Positions 1 to 12,830 of a DNA stretch of 64,000 nt are shown here, piece after piece. The stretch is from positions 17,330-81,329 of the forward strand of contig NW_003546452.1 in the NCBI RefSeq assembly GCF_000090795.2, in the 5' to 3' direction. The notes below the pieces were generated by a model that saw only the letters and a program-made list of their open reading frames with translations, did not search any database and was not told the origin of the DNA. This stretch comes from Amphimedon queenslandica. Taxonomy: Eukaryota; Porifera; Demospongiae; Haplosclerida; Niphatidae. Each line of letters opens with the position of its first letter. Position 1 is the first letter of the stretch. The position numbers and the translations under genes were made by a program.

Positions 1-1022
1 ACAATTATTGCAGTGGTAGCCACCCAATAGAGCTGGAGCTAACAAATGTAAACTGTACACATAGGCTATGTTACATGCATGTGCATTATTCACATGTACA
101 TGTGTACATTAAATTTGCATTAAATTGACATTTACATGTACATAGCTCTGCTACTTTAAGTACATACATGTATGTACATGTAGGTTGAAAACATGGACTG
201 ATGACTATAGATAGCACCAAAGTTTGCACTATCATTAAAACACTTACAAATGCTTAAGTGCTATGTACATGTATGTACATGCATGATGTATGTTAATTAT
301 ATTGCTATGTAGACGCATGATATAAGTATATACATGTAAACCTTCTGATACGATTAAGAAGATCTTAACCGCTTGTGGTCACTACATGTGGTTATTGACA
401 GATTTAAGTCAATCACTCACTAGTATTATGTCTTGACAGTGTTGTTTGTTCCGACAAATTGTGTGACTCAACAATAGAGCGTGTTAAACTCATGGTATAT
501 TCTTCTGAAGGAGCATAATGATCAGTGCATCCACTGATACTACAATGCACATCAGCTCCACCTAATTCCTCAGAGTTGATGGACTCCCCAGTAGCAACCT
601 GTACACAACAATCAATTTGATGTTAGTAAACAAAATAATTTCATTAATTACAAAAAAGAAAAGGACTAACACAATAACTTTGTCTCAGTCACACCTAATG
701 ATTCACATCCATATATACAGCCCACTAGTACACACAGATGCATGTGTTGTGTTCCTTCCGTTTGTGCATACCTTAACTAAAGGTGGTCCCCCTAAATATA
801 ATAATCCAGAACCTTTCACAATAACAGCTTCATCACACATTGTAGGTATATAAGCCCCACCAGCTGTACATGGCCCACACACAACAGCAATCTATAATCA
901 TATAAATATGTTTGATGATGTGAATAGAATAGAGTACATTACTTGAGGTATACCCATTGATGAGAGAACAGCTTCATTTCTAAAGGATCTCCCACCATGC
1001 TCTTTGTCAGCATAAATATCAG
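1..1022 (-). CDS. MCCC2: Methylcrotonoyl-CoA carboxylase beta chain, internal exons (partial)
   Basis: This is the carboxyltransferase subunit of the mitochondrial biotin enzyme of leucine breakdown. Three minus-strand exon blocks are readable, near 941-1021, 771-893 and 425-600. They give [14 protein letters not shown], then [18 protein letters not shown] and [14 protein letters not shown], then [18 protein letters not shown]. These are the landmark motifs of the carboxyltransferase fold, including the TAGGAY acyl-CoA pocket and the ATGE..ELGGA stretch. The C-terminal exons lie off the left edge. No exon for the first ~200 residues is visible above 1022, where AT-rich simple sequence begins, so the gene is either 5'-truncated here or misassembled. 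Exon ends are approximate. The family call is secure; whether the locus is functional is not. Confidence 0.82.
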
Positions 1023-1654
1023 CCTAAGCAAATTAAAGATTATATGTACAATGTACATGCATGTGTATGTGTACATGAACAAGCATAATGTACATGTACG
1101 TTTAGAAACCAATGGTAAATACATGTACATGTACATGTATTTATACCCAAGGTATTTTTTGGTATTGAGAAATGTTGCCACAAAATGAATTTTGGGATGG
1201 ATTCACAAATTATTACCTTTTTAACTTTTTATTATCAAATTATTATCTTTAATTATACAAATATAATAATAATTATATACAAATATAATATAATAATAAA
1301 ATATAATAATTTAAATATAATAATATAATAATTATACAAATTATTATCTTTTTGTCTTTGTACTCAAACACATACACACAATTAGTTTTATGTATCATCA
1401 GATCCTAAAGATTATCAACAGAATATGAAAATAGTTTGATGTACAGATATGTTGATTTTCACGTCAACTCAATACTACTGAACATTACAATACCTCCAGC
1501 TACTCCCACTACAACTATCATACCTGAAGGAGGAATAATAATGAAAATTATATCAATTAATGAAAATTATATCAATTAATGAAGAAAATGAAGGAAAAAG
1601 AAGTAATAACTTGCATAATAAAGATGGTCACTAGTATTCAAATCAGAGATACAA
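1023..1654. other. Noncoding AT-rich spacer with TACATG and AAT simple repeats
   Basis: No supportable exon. TACATG-type simple sequence runs over about 1050-1140 and a long (AAT/ATA)n tract over about 1230-1345. A gene truncated at its 5' end lies on each side (MCCC2 left, USP47-like right), so this may be a rearrangement or assembly breakpoint. Confidence 0.6.
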
Positions 1655-3066
1655 GTACAAGTTGACAAGAGAATAACCTTTAATCAATTGAAGAAAGAGC
1701 TAGCTCCATTGATTGGTGTACCATCTACTGGTTTTATAGTTTATGAAGTCAGGGCGGATTATAGTATATTTAGAAAATATTATGAAGTGCAGAGACTGGA
1801 TGATACATTAAAAGATTATAAATCTGGAAAAAAAGGTAGTTTTTGTGTTTTAAATTTACTATAATTTAATACTATAATAATGTCTTTTTATATCTTCTAG
1901 TTGACAGTGACACTGGGTAGAGCTTTGAGAAGAGGAGAGTACAGAGTTAAATTATTTCTATTACAAGTTAATAATATAGAAGAATTATTGTGTGTAAGAT
2001 TATAATAATCTTCATTTTTTTAGTTTTTTAATTTTATCACTGAGTCAGTTGTTACTGAAAATTTATCAGTGAGAGAATTTAAAAAACAATTAAATTATTG
2101 AAGAAGCAAAAGTACAAGGAATTGACTGTGTCCCTGAATTAGAAAAGTAAAAGTACATCATGCGACTGTCATGTGACTCATTGTGTATAGAATGAGATTA
2201 CGTTCCAAAATGGAGTGTCCCCTGGTAGAGTGTATCTTGATCATCTCTTGATTGATTTTAGTAGGGAAATGTATGTGGAACCATTGAAAGGTCAGTGTAT
2301 TGATGTTTTTTTAGCAAGTTTAATAATTTCTATACATTTATTAGAAATAGAGAAAAAAAAGTTTGAAACACAGAGACAGTTGTATGTTATAAGATGGCAT
2401 CCCTCACAATGTTTAGTTGATCCAACAGAAGAAATTATACTGGATAAAGGTTACAGTCGTAAACATTTCTTTGAAAAGGTGAATTAGGTAATAACAAGAG
2501 TGGATAAATAATTATCCACTCTTGGTAAATCATTAATTTTGTTATTGTTTTTACAGCTGTCTAAGTTTAGTGGAATTCCTAAGAAGTATTTACATTATAC
2601 AGAGGTTAACCATTGATTTATTAAAATATATTTAAGATACTCCCTTTCTCTTTCAGAATGAATCCTTTCCAGTTGAGTTTGATATTGAATATATGTTGGA
2701 ATGGAATGCCATTAAATCCTCTATATATCCAGTAGTTCGTCGTGATGGAAATGTCCTATATTACAAGTAATAATGAACAGATGCTCATATTATGTATCTG
2801 TGTGCATGCACTTTCATGTTTTTGAACTATTTAGAGATAGTAGAGAAAAAATGAAAAAGTTAACAGCAAAAGAAAGATCAGAAATACAAGAGGTAGAGGA
2901 AGCAAGGTCAGTGAACCTCATGTTTCATTATGTACATGTACAATCATTAAAATTCTTTATGTACAGGGATACAAGTGGTTTATTTTTATATTGTAGGTTA
3001 AAGAGAATTACAAAGCACAAATTAGAGCTGCATGAGCAGTTCCAATTGAAGAGTTCAATGTTTTAG
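1655..3066 (+). pseudogene. USP47-like ubiquitin hydrolase, C-terminal fragment (decayed)
   Basis: Plus-strand exon-like blocks read as the C-terminal ubiquitin-like region of USP47: LGRALRRGEYRVKLFLLQV near 1911-1970, IRWHPSQCLVDPTEE near 2391-2435, LSKFSGIPKKYLHYTE near 2560-2605, LEWNAIKSSIYPVV near 2699-2740, and a coiled tail ending KSSMF and TAG at 3064-3066. Introns are retained, so this is not a retrocopy. The catalytic peptidase domain is absent upstream. Two frame shifts interrupt homologous blocks: one near 2095-2105 between FKKQL and IEEAKVQGID, and one near 2205-2220 between RLRSKM and GRVYLDHL. I infer a truncated, decaying segmental copy. An assembly artefact is the alternative. 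Confidence 0.7.
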
Positions 3067-3891
3067 TGCAATGTTTCACTACCATGTGATATTATTTTTA
3101 AAATCATTTTACACTTATATAGTCTATACTATACTTCAACCCTGTGTACTATCTATCTGTACAAGTTAGTCCTACTGGCTTCAAACAATAAAAAGTATCA
3201 TTATTTAAAGTAAAACATTCTTAAGATTCAGATTCTTGATACTTACAGCATCTACATTTATGATTATTTTATCAACAATTTATCTACAAGAATTTATGAA
3301 AAGTTGAATGCGCATTTGTAGTGATACAAAAAAACAAGCGTGGTGAGTCCAAAAATAATTACCAAACACACCTTAAAACTATGCTAATTAAAATTTTCTG
3401 AGTATAGACTATAATAAATCCCTAACATTTTTCAAAAACTTCATAAAATCAGACCTGCCCATTCCTTTTTTTTGATGGATTGACAACAAAGCTCTTTCTC
3501 AGCTTGACTATTTCCGATCATTGTAAGAGAGGAAACCTATGCTCGGCCGTGTTTGAATTCTTAGCATTCAAAAAACCCTTAAAATTTGTTTACCAAAGTC
3601 CCGGTATTATTTTGCATAAATACATACACTGATACACAATTATAAACTTATGTACTATTTCATAAGAGTATATTTTACAGCAATGAGATACTTTGATATG
3701 CATACAATGCTTACTGGCAAACTGCATATTTGAATTAAACTATTAAAAATTTTGGTGCAACAGCATTTAGTAGGTATCAAAAACAAGGAAAAACCCTTAT
3801 CTAAAAATTAGTATTGTAATCATAAGCAGTAACTAGTATTGTAAAGTTATGCTAAGTTAAACCAATAGCTGCCAACTGAGAACAGTATTAA
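3067..3891. other. Intergenic, nothing recognised
   Basis: AT-rich sequence between the 3' ends of the USP47-like fragment and the HisRS gene. I see no exon, RNA gene or clear inverted repeat. Confidence 0.6.
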
Positions 3892-6264
3892 TCATGTAAG
3901 TCTTTTCTTCACTTCATCAACCAAATCTTTGAGCAAGACAAAACTCTAATAATCATTAATACAAGCACTGCTTAACAATTAAATACCAGTACCTCAGCTT
4001 CACGACGAGCATTGACTTCACGAATTTTAACTCCACCTTTCTCTTTCTCATCTGCTCCAACAATAACTATGAGAGGTATACCATGCTGCTCACAAAATTG
4101 AATTTGATTTAGGAACTTGGGATCTTTTTTGTACGACATTTCAGCCTATAACAATGAAAGACGATTATACACACAATAGCATTGTTATAATAGTTTGTAC
4201 AGGTATTCCAGCATCCCACAGCATATTTGATACTTTCATTCGTTCTTTAACCAATTCTTTTTGAGCAGAAGCAACCATAACTACAGTTGGACTAGTACGA
4301 ATGTCACCCAATGCTCCTTCCTATAAATTAAATTAATCATCAAAAAATTAATTTATTCTCATAGCATACCTTAGCACGTGCTTCCATTATTGAGAAAATA
4401 CGCTCTATTCCAACACTGAACCCCACACAGGGAACTTTACCACTTTTAGGATCAAACATGTTGACTAGTTCATCATATCTTCCTCCACCAGACACTGATC
4501 CAACAGACACTGTGGATCCAGGAGAAGATGAATCTCCTTTTAATTTTTATAAATTAAGTTCACAATCCTGTGAAACTGTGAATACCTTTCAAAATGGCCT
4601 CAAAAATAACACCTGTATAATAGTCCAATCCACGTGCTAGGCTAAGGTCAAATGATAGCTATAATGATAATAATGAGAAGTAATATGCACTTTAATTATA
4701 CATGTACCTGCCCAGTGATCCCCATTATTTCACAGTATTGAAATAGTAACTGCATTTCATTGAGGCCGTTCTCTGCATCTTTAATCTTCATTAAGGAAGC
4801 ATCCATTTGTAGTTTCTCTATAAGATCACTTCCTCCACTCAATTGGACATATCCTCCAATGGCATCAGCAACTTCACCAGTCAAACCCTTTTCTATCATT
4901 TCCTCCCTCACTGTTTCCCATGGAGTCTAATTGTGATTGCATAACAACACCATTCTCTCATACACATATTCAATATACCTTATCAAGTTTATCAACAGCA
5001 GAACATATAGCTCTGAACTTATCAGTTGGTACACCACAAGCAGCAAATAGACCATCGAGAATTTTACGATGATTAACCTAATATTAAAGAAAATAATTAG
5101 TTGCATTAAAGGAAATTTGAGAACAAAGTGCATATGCATGCACTTTGCATGACACAACATTATGGGGCACTATAGTAGTCGAATTATTAATTATGGGGAA
5201 ATGCATTATAGCAACAAACAATTGTGGGAGTCACATATGTGACTTTTGACTAAGTTTACCTTTATAACAAAGTTACCCAACTTGAGATCAGTCAAAATCT
5301 CATGAAGAAGTTTGAGACATTCAGAATCAGGGATCATCAGGTCATAATCACCAGCAATATCAAAGTCCTGAATAATACTATTACAAGAATCATTATAAGG
5401 TCATCTTACACATTGATAAAATTCTCGAAATCTTCCTTTAGTCATAGCAGGATTGTCTCTACGATAAACTTGAGCAATGTGAAACCTTTTCATTTGCTTT
5501 ATTTTATTCATAGCCAAATAACGAGCAAAAGGTACCTGTAAATGAATTAGAATAAAATGTGCCATACCGTATAGCTGGAAATATTTGCTGGAATTTAATT
5601 TTGCTGTTTGCTGTTCATCATAAAAATGCACAATTTAATTCCGCAAGCATTATAAGTAATGGGTGTATCAACAGTACACGCCTACACCAGCAAAATTAAA
5701 TTCCACAAACATTAAAATTAGCTGTATGGGTACAAAATTGCAAAATATAATTCCCGCAAACTTTTCCAGCTATACGGTAGTATAATACAACTCGTGCTCT
5801 TTGCTCTAATCTAGCTATTGCTAATTGCTGACAAACAATAAATACCATTGCCCAATTAAGAGTTAATACAACGGTACCGTAAGGTCATAGCGGAGAGAAA
5901 GAAGCTCTCCTCCTTGATCCGCCAAGTCATAAATAAGTTTCGAGTCCTCTCCATACTTTCCCGTTAGTGTTTCCTTCAGTTCAAAGACTGGAGTAGATAT
6001 TGTCACAGCTCCGTGCCGCTTGAAACAAGTGGTTATGATGCCGAACACTCTCTGCCTGATCGCCATTTGGAAAGGGTCGTAATCCCTTGTTCCCTACAAA
6101 AGGAGAGACTTTATGTGCATCACATATCTGTTACTCACTTTTGGGCACTTCAAAACAAATGGAGTTGACTCGATGACGCTCCCCTATTAAAAGAGATATC
6201 CGTCCTCATTTTTAACGGCATTAGAGCTACTAACCTCAGCAGCTCCTGGCTGTTCCGCGGCCAT
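3892..6264 (-). CDS. HARS: Histidyl-tRNA synthetase
   Basis: Class II aminoacyl-tRNA synthetase that charges tRNA-His with histidine. About eleven minus-strand exons are readable. The start ATG (6262-6264) gives [10 protein letters not shown], followed by [14 protein letters not shown]. Motif 2 appears as [18 protein letters not shown] (about 5411-5470). The histidine-specific signature follows in two parts, [10 protein letters not shown] (near 4600-4660) and [10 protein letters not shown]. The VGIERIF motif-3 region is near 4390-4420. The anticodon-binding domain has [15 protein letters not shown] and [20 protein letters not shown]. The stop is TGA at 3892-3894. There is no WHEP domain: fewer than 30 residues precede the catalytic core. 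One intron carries a 211-bp MITE (5567-5777). The gene is head-to-head with histidase. Exon ends are approximate. Confidence 0.95.
5567..5777. mobile_element. TA-flanked MITE in a HisRS intron
   Basis: Terminal inverted repeats CCGTATAGCTGGAAA and TTTCCAGCTATACGG are flanked by TA on both sides (5565-5566 and 5778-5779). This is typical of a Tc1/mariner-type nonautonomous element. The interior has no coding capacity. Its ends resemble those of the elements at 11816-12018 and 30139-30345. Confidence 0.85.
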
Positions 6265-6511
6265 TTCACCTTCAGGCAGTTCTTCTCACACAGATAACTT
6301 CTGTAAAGTATGCTCAGAGTAATAGTGATTAGTGACCGTTGTGCCAGCTCTTTATATTGTACAGCTACTAATTTATACTGTACTCACCGGTAATCTACTG
6401 TATTAATTATCACGTGAGCTCTGCATTTATATATAACTGCTACCTCGCAGCTTGCTGCAGCAAATCACAGAGCAAGCTTGTAGCAGTCCAACTTCCACAG
6501 TAGCTGTTGAG
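6265..6511. promoter_or_regulatory. Shared promoter region of HisRS and histidase
   Basis: The two start codons are 247 bp apart and diverge, so both promoters must lie here or in overlapping sequence. A TATA-like TTATATATAA at about 6427-6436 points toward the histidase gene. The HisRS side is relatively GC-rich with no TATA box, as expected for a housekeeping gene. Transcript ends are not visible. Confidence 0.6.
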
Positions 6512-9500
6512 ATGGCAAATAATAAAGACTTGACCTATTTGCGTGTCTTTGTGAGAGTTGTAGCTGGTGGAAGTACCTCCATAGAGCCGGCAACATCAGT
6601 TGAACTAATTGAGAAGGACTGTGATGTCAAATCTCTGAAAATCAAAGTGTTGGGTGCAGAATATAATCCAGATAACTATGTTTTTGCTTTCAATATGAAT
6701 GGAGTCATAATTCCTGATGATAGCAGTTGCAAAATTCTAAAAGATGATGATTATCTTTTAATTTGTAAGAAAACGATAATCCCACATTGAAAATATTGTC
6801 ATAGCCTTGCATTCAATTTTCCTTTACATATAGGCCAAGCAGAGCAGTTGACACAACTCTGTGATACGTCTCCAGAACATATTGACACTTCTTATTTTGA
6901 CATATGGTAAAATAATTATATTGCAAATTGAACTAAAATATAACCTTTACAGCCAATTGAATGCTAAAGATCCAGAACGACAGATCATTGAATTGGATGG
7001 GGAAAGCCTGACTTGTGAAGATCTTCTCTTAGTAGGATTGAAGAAGGCAAAACTTAAAGTTAGTTAATTATAATTACATTTTTTATATTTCTAAACGCTG
7101 TGTGGACATGTATATAGCTTTCGTCAAAGACTATTGATAACATCAAGCGATCTAGACATGTAGTAGATGATGCTGTGAAGAATAATAAAGGTAAAGAATA
7201 AGTGCTAGAATGGAATATTTATATAATTATAATATTCTAGTTGTCTATGGGGTGTCGACTGGATTCGGGTGCTTCAAGAACAAAGTTATAAAGCAAGATG
7301 ATATATGGTATGTGTCATCAAAATATATTTTATGCATAATTTAATTAATTTTAGTGAGCTCCAAGAAAATCTTATCACATCACATGCCACTGGAGTTGGA
7401 CCACCTTTAAATAGAATGAGGACAAGGATGCTATTTGCATTGCGTATTAATGTCATTGTTAAAGGTTACAGGTACTGTTCATAATAAATTATTATACTTT
7501 TTAATAGTACAATTATTGTTTAGTGGTGTTCGCTTGGATATAATTGAGTCAATGATTGAAACACTTAATGGTATAGTGTATACACAATGCATTGATTTCT
7601 AATCTTCACATTTATATAGCTGATTGTTTGCCTTATGTTGCTGAGAAGGGCTCTGTTGGTGCAAGTGGTGATCTTGCTCCACTTAGTCACCTCATACTTG
7701 GTTTAATGGGTGAAGGGCAAATGTGGAGTCCTAAGACAGGCTGGGGACCTGCTGCTCAGGTGACAATTAATGCATTATATTAATATTATTAATTATAATA
7801 GGTTCTCAAAGCAAACAAGAGGGAACCCATTACATTGAAAGCAAAAGAAGTAATAGTTATTCATTTTGTACATAATCACTTTGTCAATAGGGGCTTGCAC
7901 TTAACAATGGGACACAGATGATCACTGCTCTTGGAACTGAAGCTGTCTGTCGTGCTGAAATGATTGCTAAACAGTCTGAAATTATAGCTGCTATGACGAT
8001 TGAAGTCTTGAAAGGTGTACCAGAGCAATTTGCTAAAGGTAACATTATTTTGCTCACTAAATTTTATGCCAAAAAACATGTTGTCTATTGCATATTAAGT
8101 GAGGTCAGTATTGTTTTGGTCTTATAAAGGCAATAATGCTCAATTAAGTGAAGGAGTAGAATTATAATAATTTACTAGAGCATGTTAATTTCATTTTACA
8201 GTTATTATAATGTTTCCTTAACAGATGTTCATGAGAGTCGCCCTCACCCTGGACAGCTCTTGTCAGCAGAAAGGTTAAGTAAGCTACTCCACAATAAAGA
8301 TGGCTCAGTATCAACATTGATAGGTATACAATGCAGTGACACTGTTTTATAATTTTATCTTTCTTAAGGATCTCGTCAAAAGAATGAAGAGGAAAATCCA
8401 GATAAAGCAAAGAAGGTTCAAGATCCTTACTCCCTTAGATGCATACCACAAGTACATGGTGTTGTACATCAAACAATTGCTTTTGTCAAAAACATCATTT
8501 CTACTGAGCTAAACAGTGCAACAGATAATCCAGTGAGGCAGTCCGTTTCAAATAAAATTCACCTTTAAATTTCTGTTGTTGTTTATGCAGTTGATAATGA
8601 TCAATCGTGATGTTCCAGGTACAGCATCAGCAGGACACTTTCATGGTGAATACCCAGGAATGGTGTGTAATAGTAGCTCATTTATGCATACATGTAACAT
8701 TATTTGTAACAATAGGCAATGGATCATTTGGCTATAGCTGTACATGAGCTTGCAAGTATTAGTGAGAGAAGGATTGAGAGGCTTGTGCATCCAGGTAACG
8801 TGTACACAATGATAATTAAATTTTGATTAGTACATTAGATTACATAGCTGAATTGGGTCTTCCTGGCTTTCTTGTTGGTGGTAAAGAAGGATTAAACAAT
8901 GGTAGGCAATTTGCTAACCTACCTATTATGTATATATCTTCAATATTAGGATTTATGATACCACATTACACTGCTGCAGCTTTAGGTAGGTATAATATAT
9001 CTATACATGTGTTGTCTAGCTGACTTAACATGTAAACATGTACATGCCTACTCCTTGTTACATTGTGTAGTATCAGAGAACAAAGTCCTGACACATCCTT
9101 CAACTGTTGACTCCATTACTACATCAGGAGGGTCAGAGGACCATGTGTCAATGGGTACTTATGCTGCAAGGAAGGCACTGAATGTTGTTGAAAATGTGGA
9201 AAATGGTATATTATCACTAATTAATACTAAAAATATAATTATATTTTAGTTCTTGCTATTGAGTTGCTTGCTGCATGTCAGGCATTGGACTGTCACAGAT
9301 CTTTACATACAACAGAAGATCTATCTCCAACTGACACACTATCTAAAGTTTATGATTTGGTTCGCAGTCATGTCAAGTGAGATGATAACTATGACATGTA
9401 GTAAATTGTACTTTGGTTTAGAGCACTGGGTAGAGACAGGTTTATGTCTCCTGATATTGTAGCAGTTGCTAGACTCCTCCAAGAAGGGCTGGTGAGCTAC

Positions 9501-9627
9501 AATTTTTTTTCTCCCATTTTATAACGTATACTTCCTCTTTCCTTTTTATCAGGTTTGGAAGGTTGTGAAAGGTGAAATCTCCACGTTTCCTACTGGTTTG
9601 GTTAGCGAAACAAGGCAATACAATTAA
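6512..9627 (+). CDS. HAL: Histidine ammonia-lyase (histidase)
   Basis: Removes ammonia from L-histidine to make urocanate, the first step of histidine catabolism, in the cytosol. The first good ATG is at 6512 ([17 protein letters not shown]). It opens the N-terminal ubiquitin-like extension typical of animal histidases, which reaches [14 protein letters not shown]. The lyase core follows: [17 protein letters not shown], then [18 protein letters not shown], whose Ala-Ser-Gly (7661-7669) cyclises to the MIO electrophile. Next come [37 protein letters not shown], and [19 protein letters not shown] near 9100-9155. The last exon ends VSETRQYN with TAA at 9625-9627. About fifteen exons are split by introns mostly under 100 bp. 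All catalytic landmarks look intact. The gene shares its 5' region with HisRS. Confidence 0.95.
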
Positions 9628-9945
9628 AAAATTGCCAATGCTTTGACTTAATTTGTTACTAATAATTGCTAATTACAGACTGTAGTTGATTGAGTGTATT
9701 TAGATCAAAATTGTCATTAAACTTGTTAATGTCAATTCATTGCTAAATAATATATCATCAAAAATGTGTTAATGATAACCTACAGAAACAGGAATGAAAA
9801 ACTAATACATAGAAAGTAGAGGTGAAAGTGCAGCAATAAATTAAATTTTAGTCAAAAAAATTTCATTAAACAAATCTCTATCAGTTGTGGAGTGATTACC
9901 ACTATTATACCTATAGTAATACGCCAAATAAGTATTTTAATTTGC

Positions 9946-10640
9946 TAAGACAGTTTTATTACCAATTTACCAGCAATTTCTAATTGGTATGACTATTCAC
10001 ACAACAGAATTAAACTTAATTAATTGTCTTACACAAATCAAATTACTTGTGACACTGTTGTGTCAAATAAAGGCTGTTGACTATGTACAGGTGCACTGTA
10101 GTATGTTAATAAACATGAAAACATGTATTGCTGATGAGTAGTAGCCAGCCTGACTAGCCCACAGTAACAGTGACAGAAGTATCTTGATGAATGGACCAAA
10201 TTCATACCAAGCCATTATGACATCTTAAATGTAACTATTATAGATCTTAAGTTTAATAATATGGTGAGCTACTATGCATTATCCAAATAAACACATATTG
10301 CTATAAGTGCTTTTGCTAAGACAGTTCTTTGCCAGCAATTTCTGATTGTATGACCATTCACACAATAGAACTGAATTCTAGTGCTCTTACACATATCAAC
10401 TAGTGTCACACAAACCATATTGACAAGCTGTGCCATGTGTAGGTGTCACATTTCATAGTAGCATGACTATATAGGGTCATATGAACACCAAAAACATTGC
10501 TGACAAGTAGTAGGCTAGTAGCCCGCCTGACTAGACATATGTAAATAGTGCCATGTACAGGTATCACAATTCACAGTAACAATAACAGCAGTATCATGAT
10601 GATTGCAATACATACCAGTTACTGTATACTCAAATTTTAA
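9946..10640. repeat. Diverged tandem duplication, unit about 370 bp
   Basis: The sequence from GCTAAGACAGTT through the Ser-less AT tract to CCTGACTAG occurs at about 9946-10160 and again at about 10313-10535, with the same sub-blocks in the same order. These include CAGCAATTTCT, a CACACAA stretch and a GTAG..GCC.GCCTGACTAG stretch. A third partial copy follows at about 10545-10640. Noncoding. Confidence 0.6.
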
Positions 10641-10880
10641 ATATCTAACAGCCTTGTGATTACTAGTAGCATGAAAACATTCTAAAACTAGAGTAAAAGT
10701 GCATGCACAGTCTAGAAAGTGTGGTATGCACATGATGCACAATGACTACAAAATTAAAATGACATTTCATTGTACCTATATACATACATGTGCACACATA
10801 ATCAATACAGTGATTAATTACTAGTTATTACTTTGAAGTTGTACATCTTCCAAACATTCTAGAATGCCATAGATATAATA

Positions 10881-11059
10881 TGTGACCATAACTGACAAAA
10901 GGTACCTCATAGCGGATAGGAAAATTGGTCTTTATAGCCTAAAAAATCTAACTTCCTGAGCTCCATTTATCATAAAATTACTCCAGAGGATGATATTTTT
11001 CATTATAATGATGAATTAAAAAATCCGCAATAAGGCACCTTTTGTTAATTATGGTCACA
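10881..11059. mobile_element. MITE with TGTGACCATAA ends
   Basis: The left end TGTGACCATAACTGACAAAA and the right end TTTTGTTAATTATGGTCACA are near-perfect inverted repeats extending through AAGGTACCT/AGGCACCTT. Both sides have a flanking TA. About 179 bp, noncoding. Confidence 0.8.
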
Positions 11060-11619
11060 TATAGTGACAAGCCCAGCACCTTAAATTTCAAATGAAGTAT
11101 CACTCGTAATAGGAATAAAGGCAATACAACAATTAAAAATTAATTATAAAATCTAATTAGCACAACATGAACACAATTACAAATTTTTGGCACTCAAATG
11201 ATCTAATAATAAATCTACAAATATTAAAAGAATGACAATGACAGGTCAGTAGTCACTCAAATACATTACATTAGCAACATTACCATTTATGGTCATTAGG
11301 GTGTGTGTAGGCACTACTGTTTCCTGGAATAGCAGTCTTACTAATCTAAAGATAGGAATGACCATTTTGTTACTACTACAAGTTCATGGTACCTTTCAAA
11401 AATGCATTTTACATGAGCAAAACTTAGTATTGTACAGTATTTGTATTGATACAGAAACCTCTATACAAATTAATAATTGTGTTTTAATGACAAAAGTAAC
11501 CTGATCAGAATCGTACAGGTCAAAAATTAGAGCATTCATGTATGTGTACTATAATACTAGCACAATTATAATTCTGAATGTAGCTATGCAACATTAAGTA
11601 CATTATGTATTACAAAAGT

Positions 11620-12520
11620 ATTTAAAAGGAGAATTTTCTCCTTTTCATTTTTGGCAAAACTTTAGCCCAAAACCATATATAGGGCTTTGACCAAAATTAA
11701 TTTTAAACAACTTTTAAAATTAATGAAAAAAATTTAATTTGATCGGAATCAACTCCTTCCTCTTCTATTCCACCTCTATCACATGCATACCTGACCATAC
11801 ACTATACACAAATTACTGTATAGCGGAAAATTTTCGTGGCCCAAAATTTTTGTGGATTTTGTGTTTTTTCAAAATCCACGAAAATAAAATCCGTGAAAAT
11901 TGATTCAGTACAGTTCAAGATGGCTGAAAAGTAAAAAATCACAAAAATTAAAGCCACGAAATTGATTTTGGAACGGATTCGCAAAATTTTTGGGCCACAA
12001 AAATTTTCCGCTATACGGTACACAGCTAAAACTTTCTAAGCAACACATAAGTACATGTTTACTCATGTACATATCAAAAAATGTAAAATTTTTTTAAATG
12101 AAGAATTCTCTCCTTTTCAATTAACAGTATAGTTGAGCCCAACACCTATGTACTATCATAGTACAGTAACTTTGGCCAGTATTTGGAGTAGTTTTAACAG
12201 TACAATTTTGATCAGGATCAGTTCAAACATTTCATGAAACATAAGTACATGTATATGCATCAGAAGACGTATAATAATTCTCTCCTTTAGTGTATAAAAA
12301 TCCAATTTTGATCAGATTCAGCTCAAACTTTCTAACATAAGTACATTTATAATATGTATCAGATAAAATGAAAAAATGCTCCTTTATAATTTTGGCAAAA
12401 TTTGCTCTGAGACCATATGTAATAATAGTAAGGTCAGGATTTTTGACCAGATTTTTGAGTAACTTCAAAAATTCATGCTTTAAAAATTCATAAAAACCCA
12501 GTTTTTATAACATAAGTGCT
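11620..12520 (+). repeat. Cluster of dispersed AT-rich repeat monomers
   Basis: At least three diverged copies of one motif: TTTTGATCAGATTCAGCTC, then AAACTTTCTAACATAAGTAC, a GTATCAG stretch, a TTCTCTCCTTT stretch and a GGCAAAATTTG stretch. Copies are centred near 12030, 12220 and 12320, with partial ones at 11640-11760 and 12440-12510. The same motif recurs at 36480-37030, 43080-43980, 48880-49200 (inverted) and 51290-51680. No coding potential. Confidence 0.6.
11816..12018. mobile_element. TA-flanked MITE inside the repeat cluster
   Basis: Ends CTGTATAGCGGAAAATTTT and AAAATTTTCCGCTATACGG with TA on each side (11814-11815, 12019-12020). The arms extend inward through CGTGGCCCAAAATTTTTG and its complement, making a long hairpin. 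203 bp. Same end pattern (C[CT]GTATAGC) as the element at 5567-5777. Confidence 0.85.
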
Positions 12521-12527
12521 GCACGGA

Positions 12528-12830
12528 TGTAATCAAAGGGCAGATGTGGCTATGATTATTGAGTGGCAAGAATGTATACATGCATAATGAATCATGGAGA
12601 TACAGATTTGAGGAAATATCATACTTGGCTGCAGAAAAATTATTGTGGAGAGATTTTCATTTCATACCTTCAATTTCTACCCTTTTTAAAGGCTGAAATG
12701 TCAACTGCAAAATTTATTCAGATTTTTTCTCCATTCTCCTCTATTCCGCCATGCAGATCTACATTCTTGCCACCCAACATTGCATACAATCATAGCCGTA
12801 CCCCCCATTGATTACATCCTTGCAACAGCT
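12528..12830. mobile_element. Fold-back element with ~70 bp arms
   Basis: The left arm reads GCTGCACGGATGTAATCA, then GGCTATGATT, then GAGTGGCAAGAATGTA. The reverse complement of the right arm reads GGATGTAATCAATGG, then GGCTATGATT, then GGGTGGCAAGAATGTA. The blocks are in the same order, so this is a nonautonomous inverted-repeat element of about 300 bp. Exact ends and target duplication are unclear. Confidence 0.7.

Noticed and set aside
1450-1545. Possible extra USP47-like exon (FHVNSILLNITIPPATP)
   Set aside because: I could not match it to the family or find both splice borders.
10515-12811. Several 60-80 codon open frames in the 9.6-13.9 kb spacer
   Set aside because: No domain, no exon-like borders, and they overlap repeats and MITEs.
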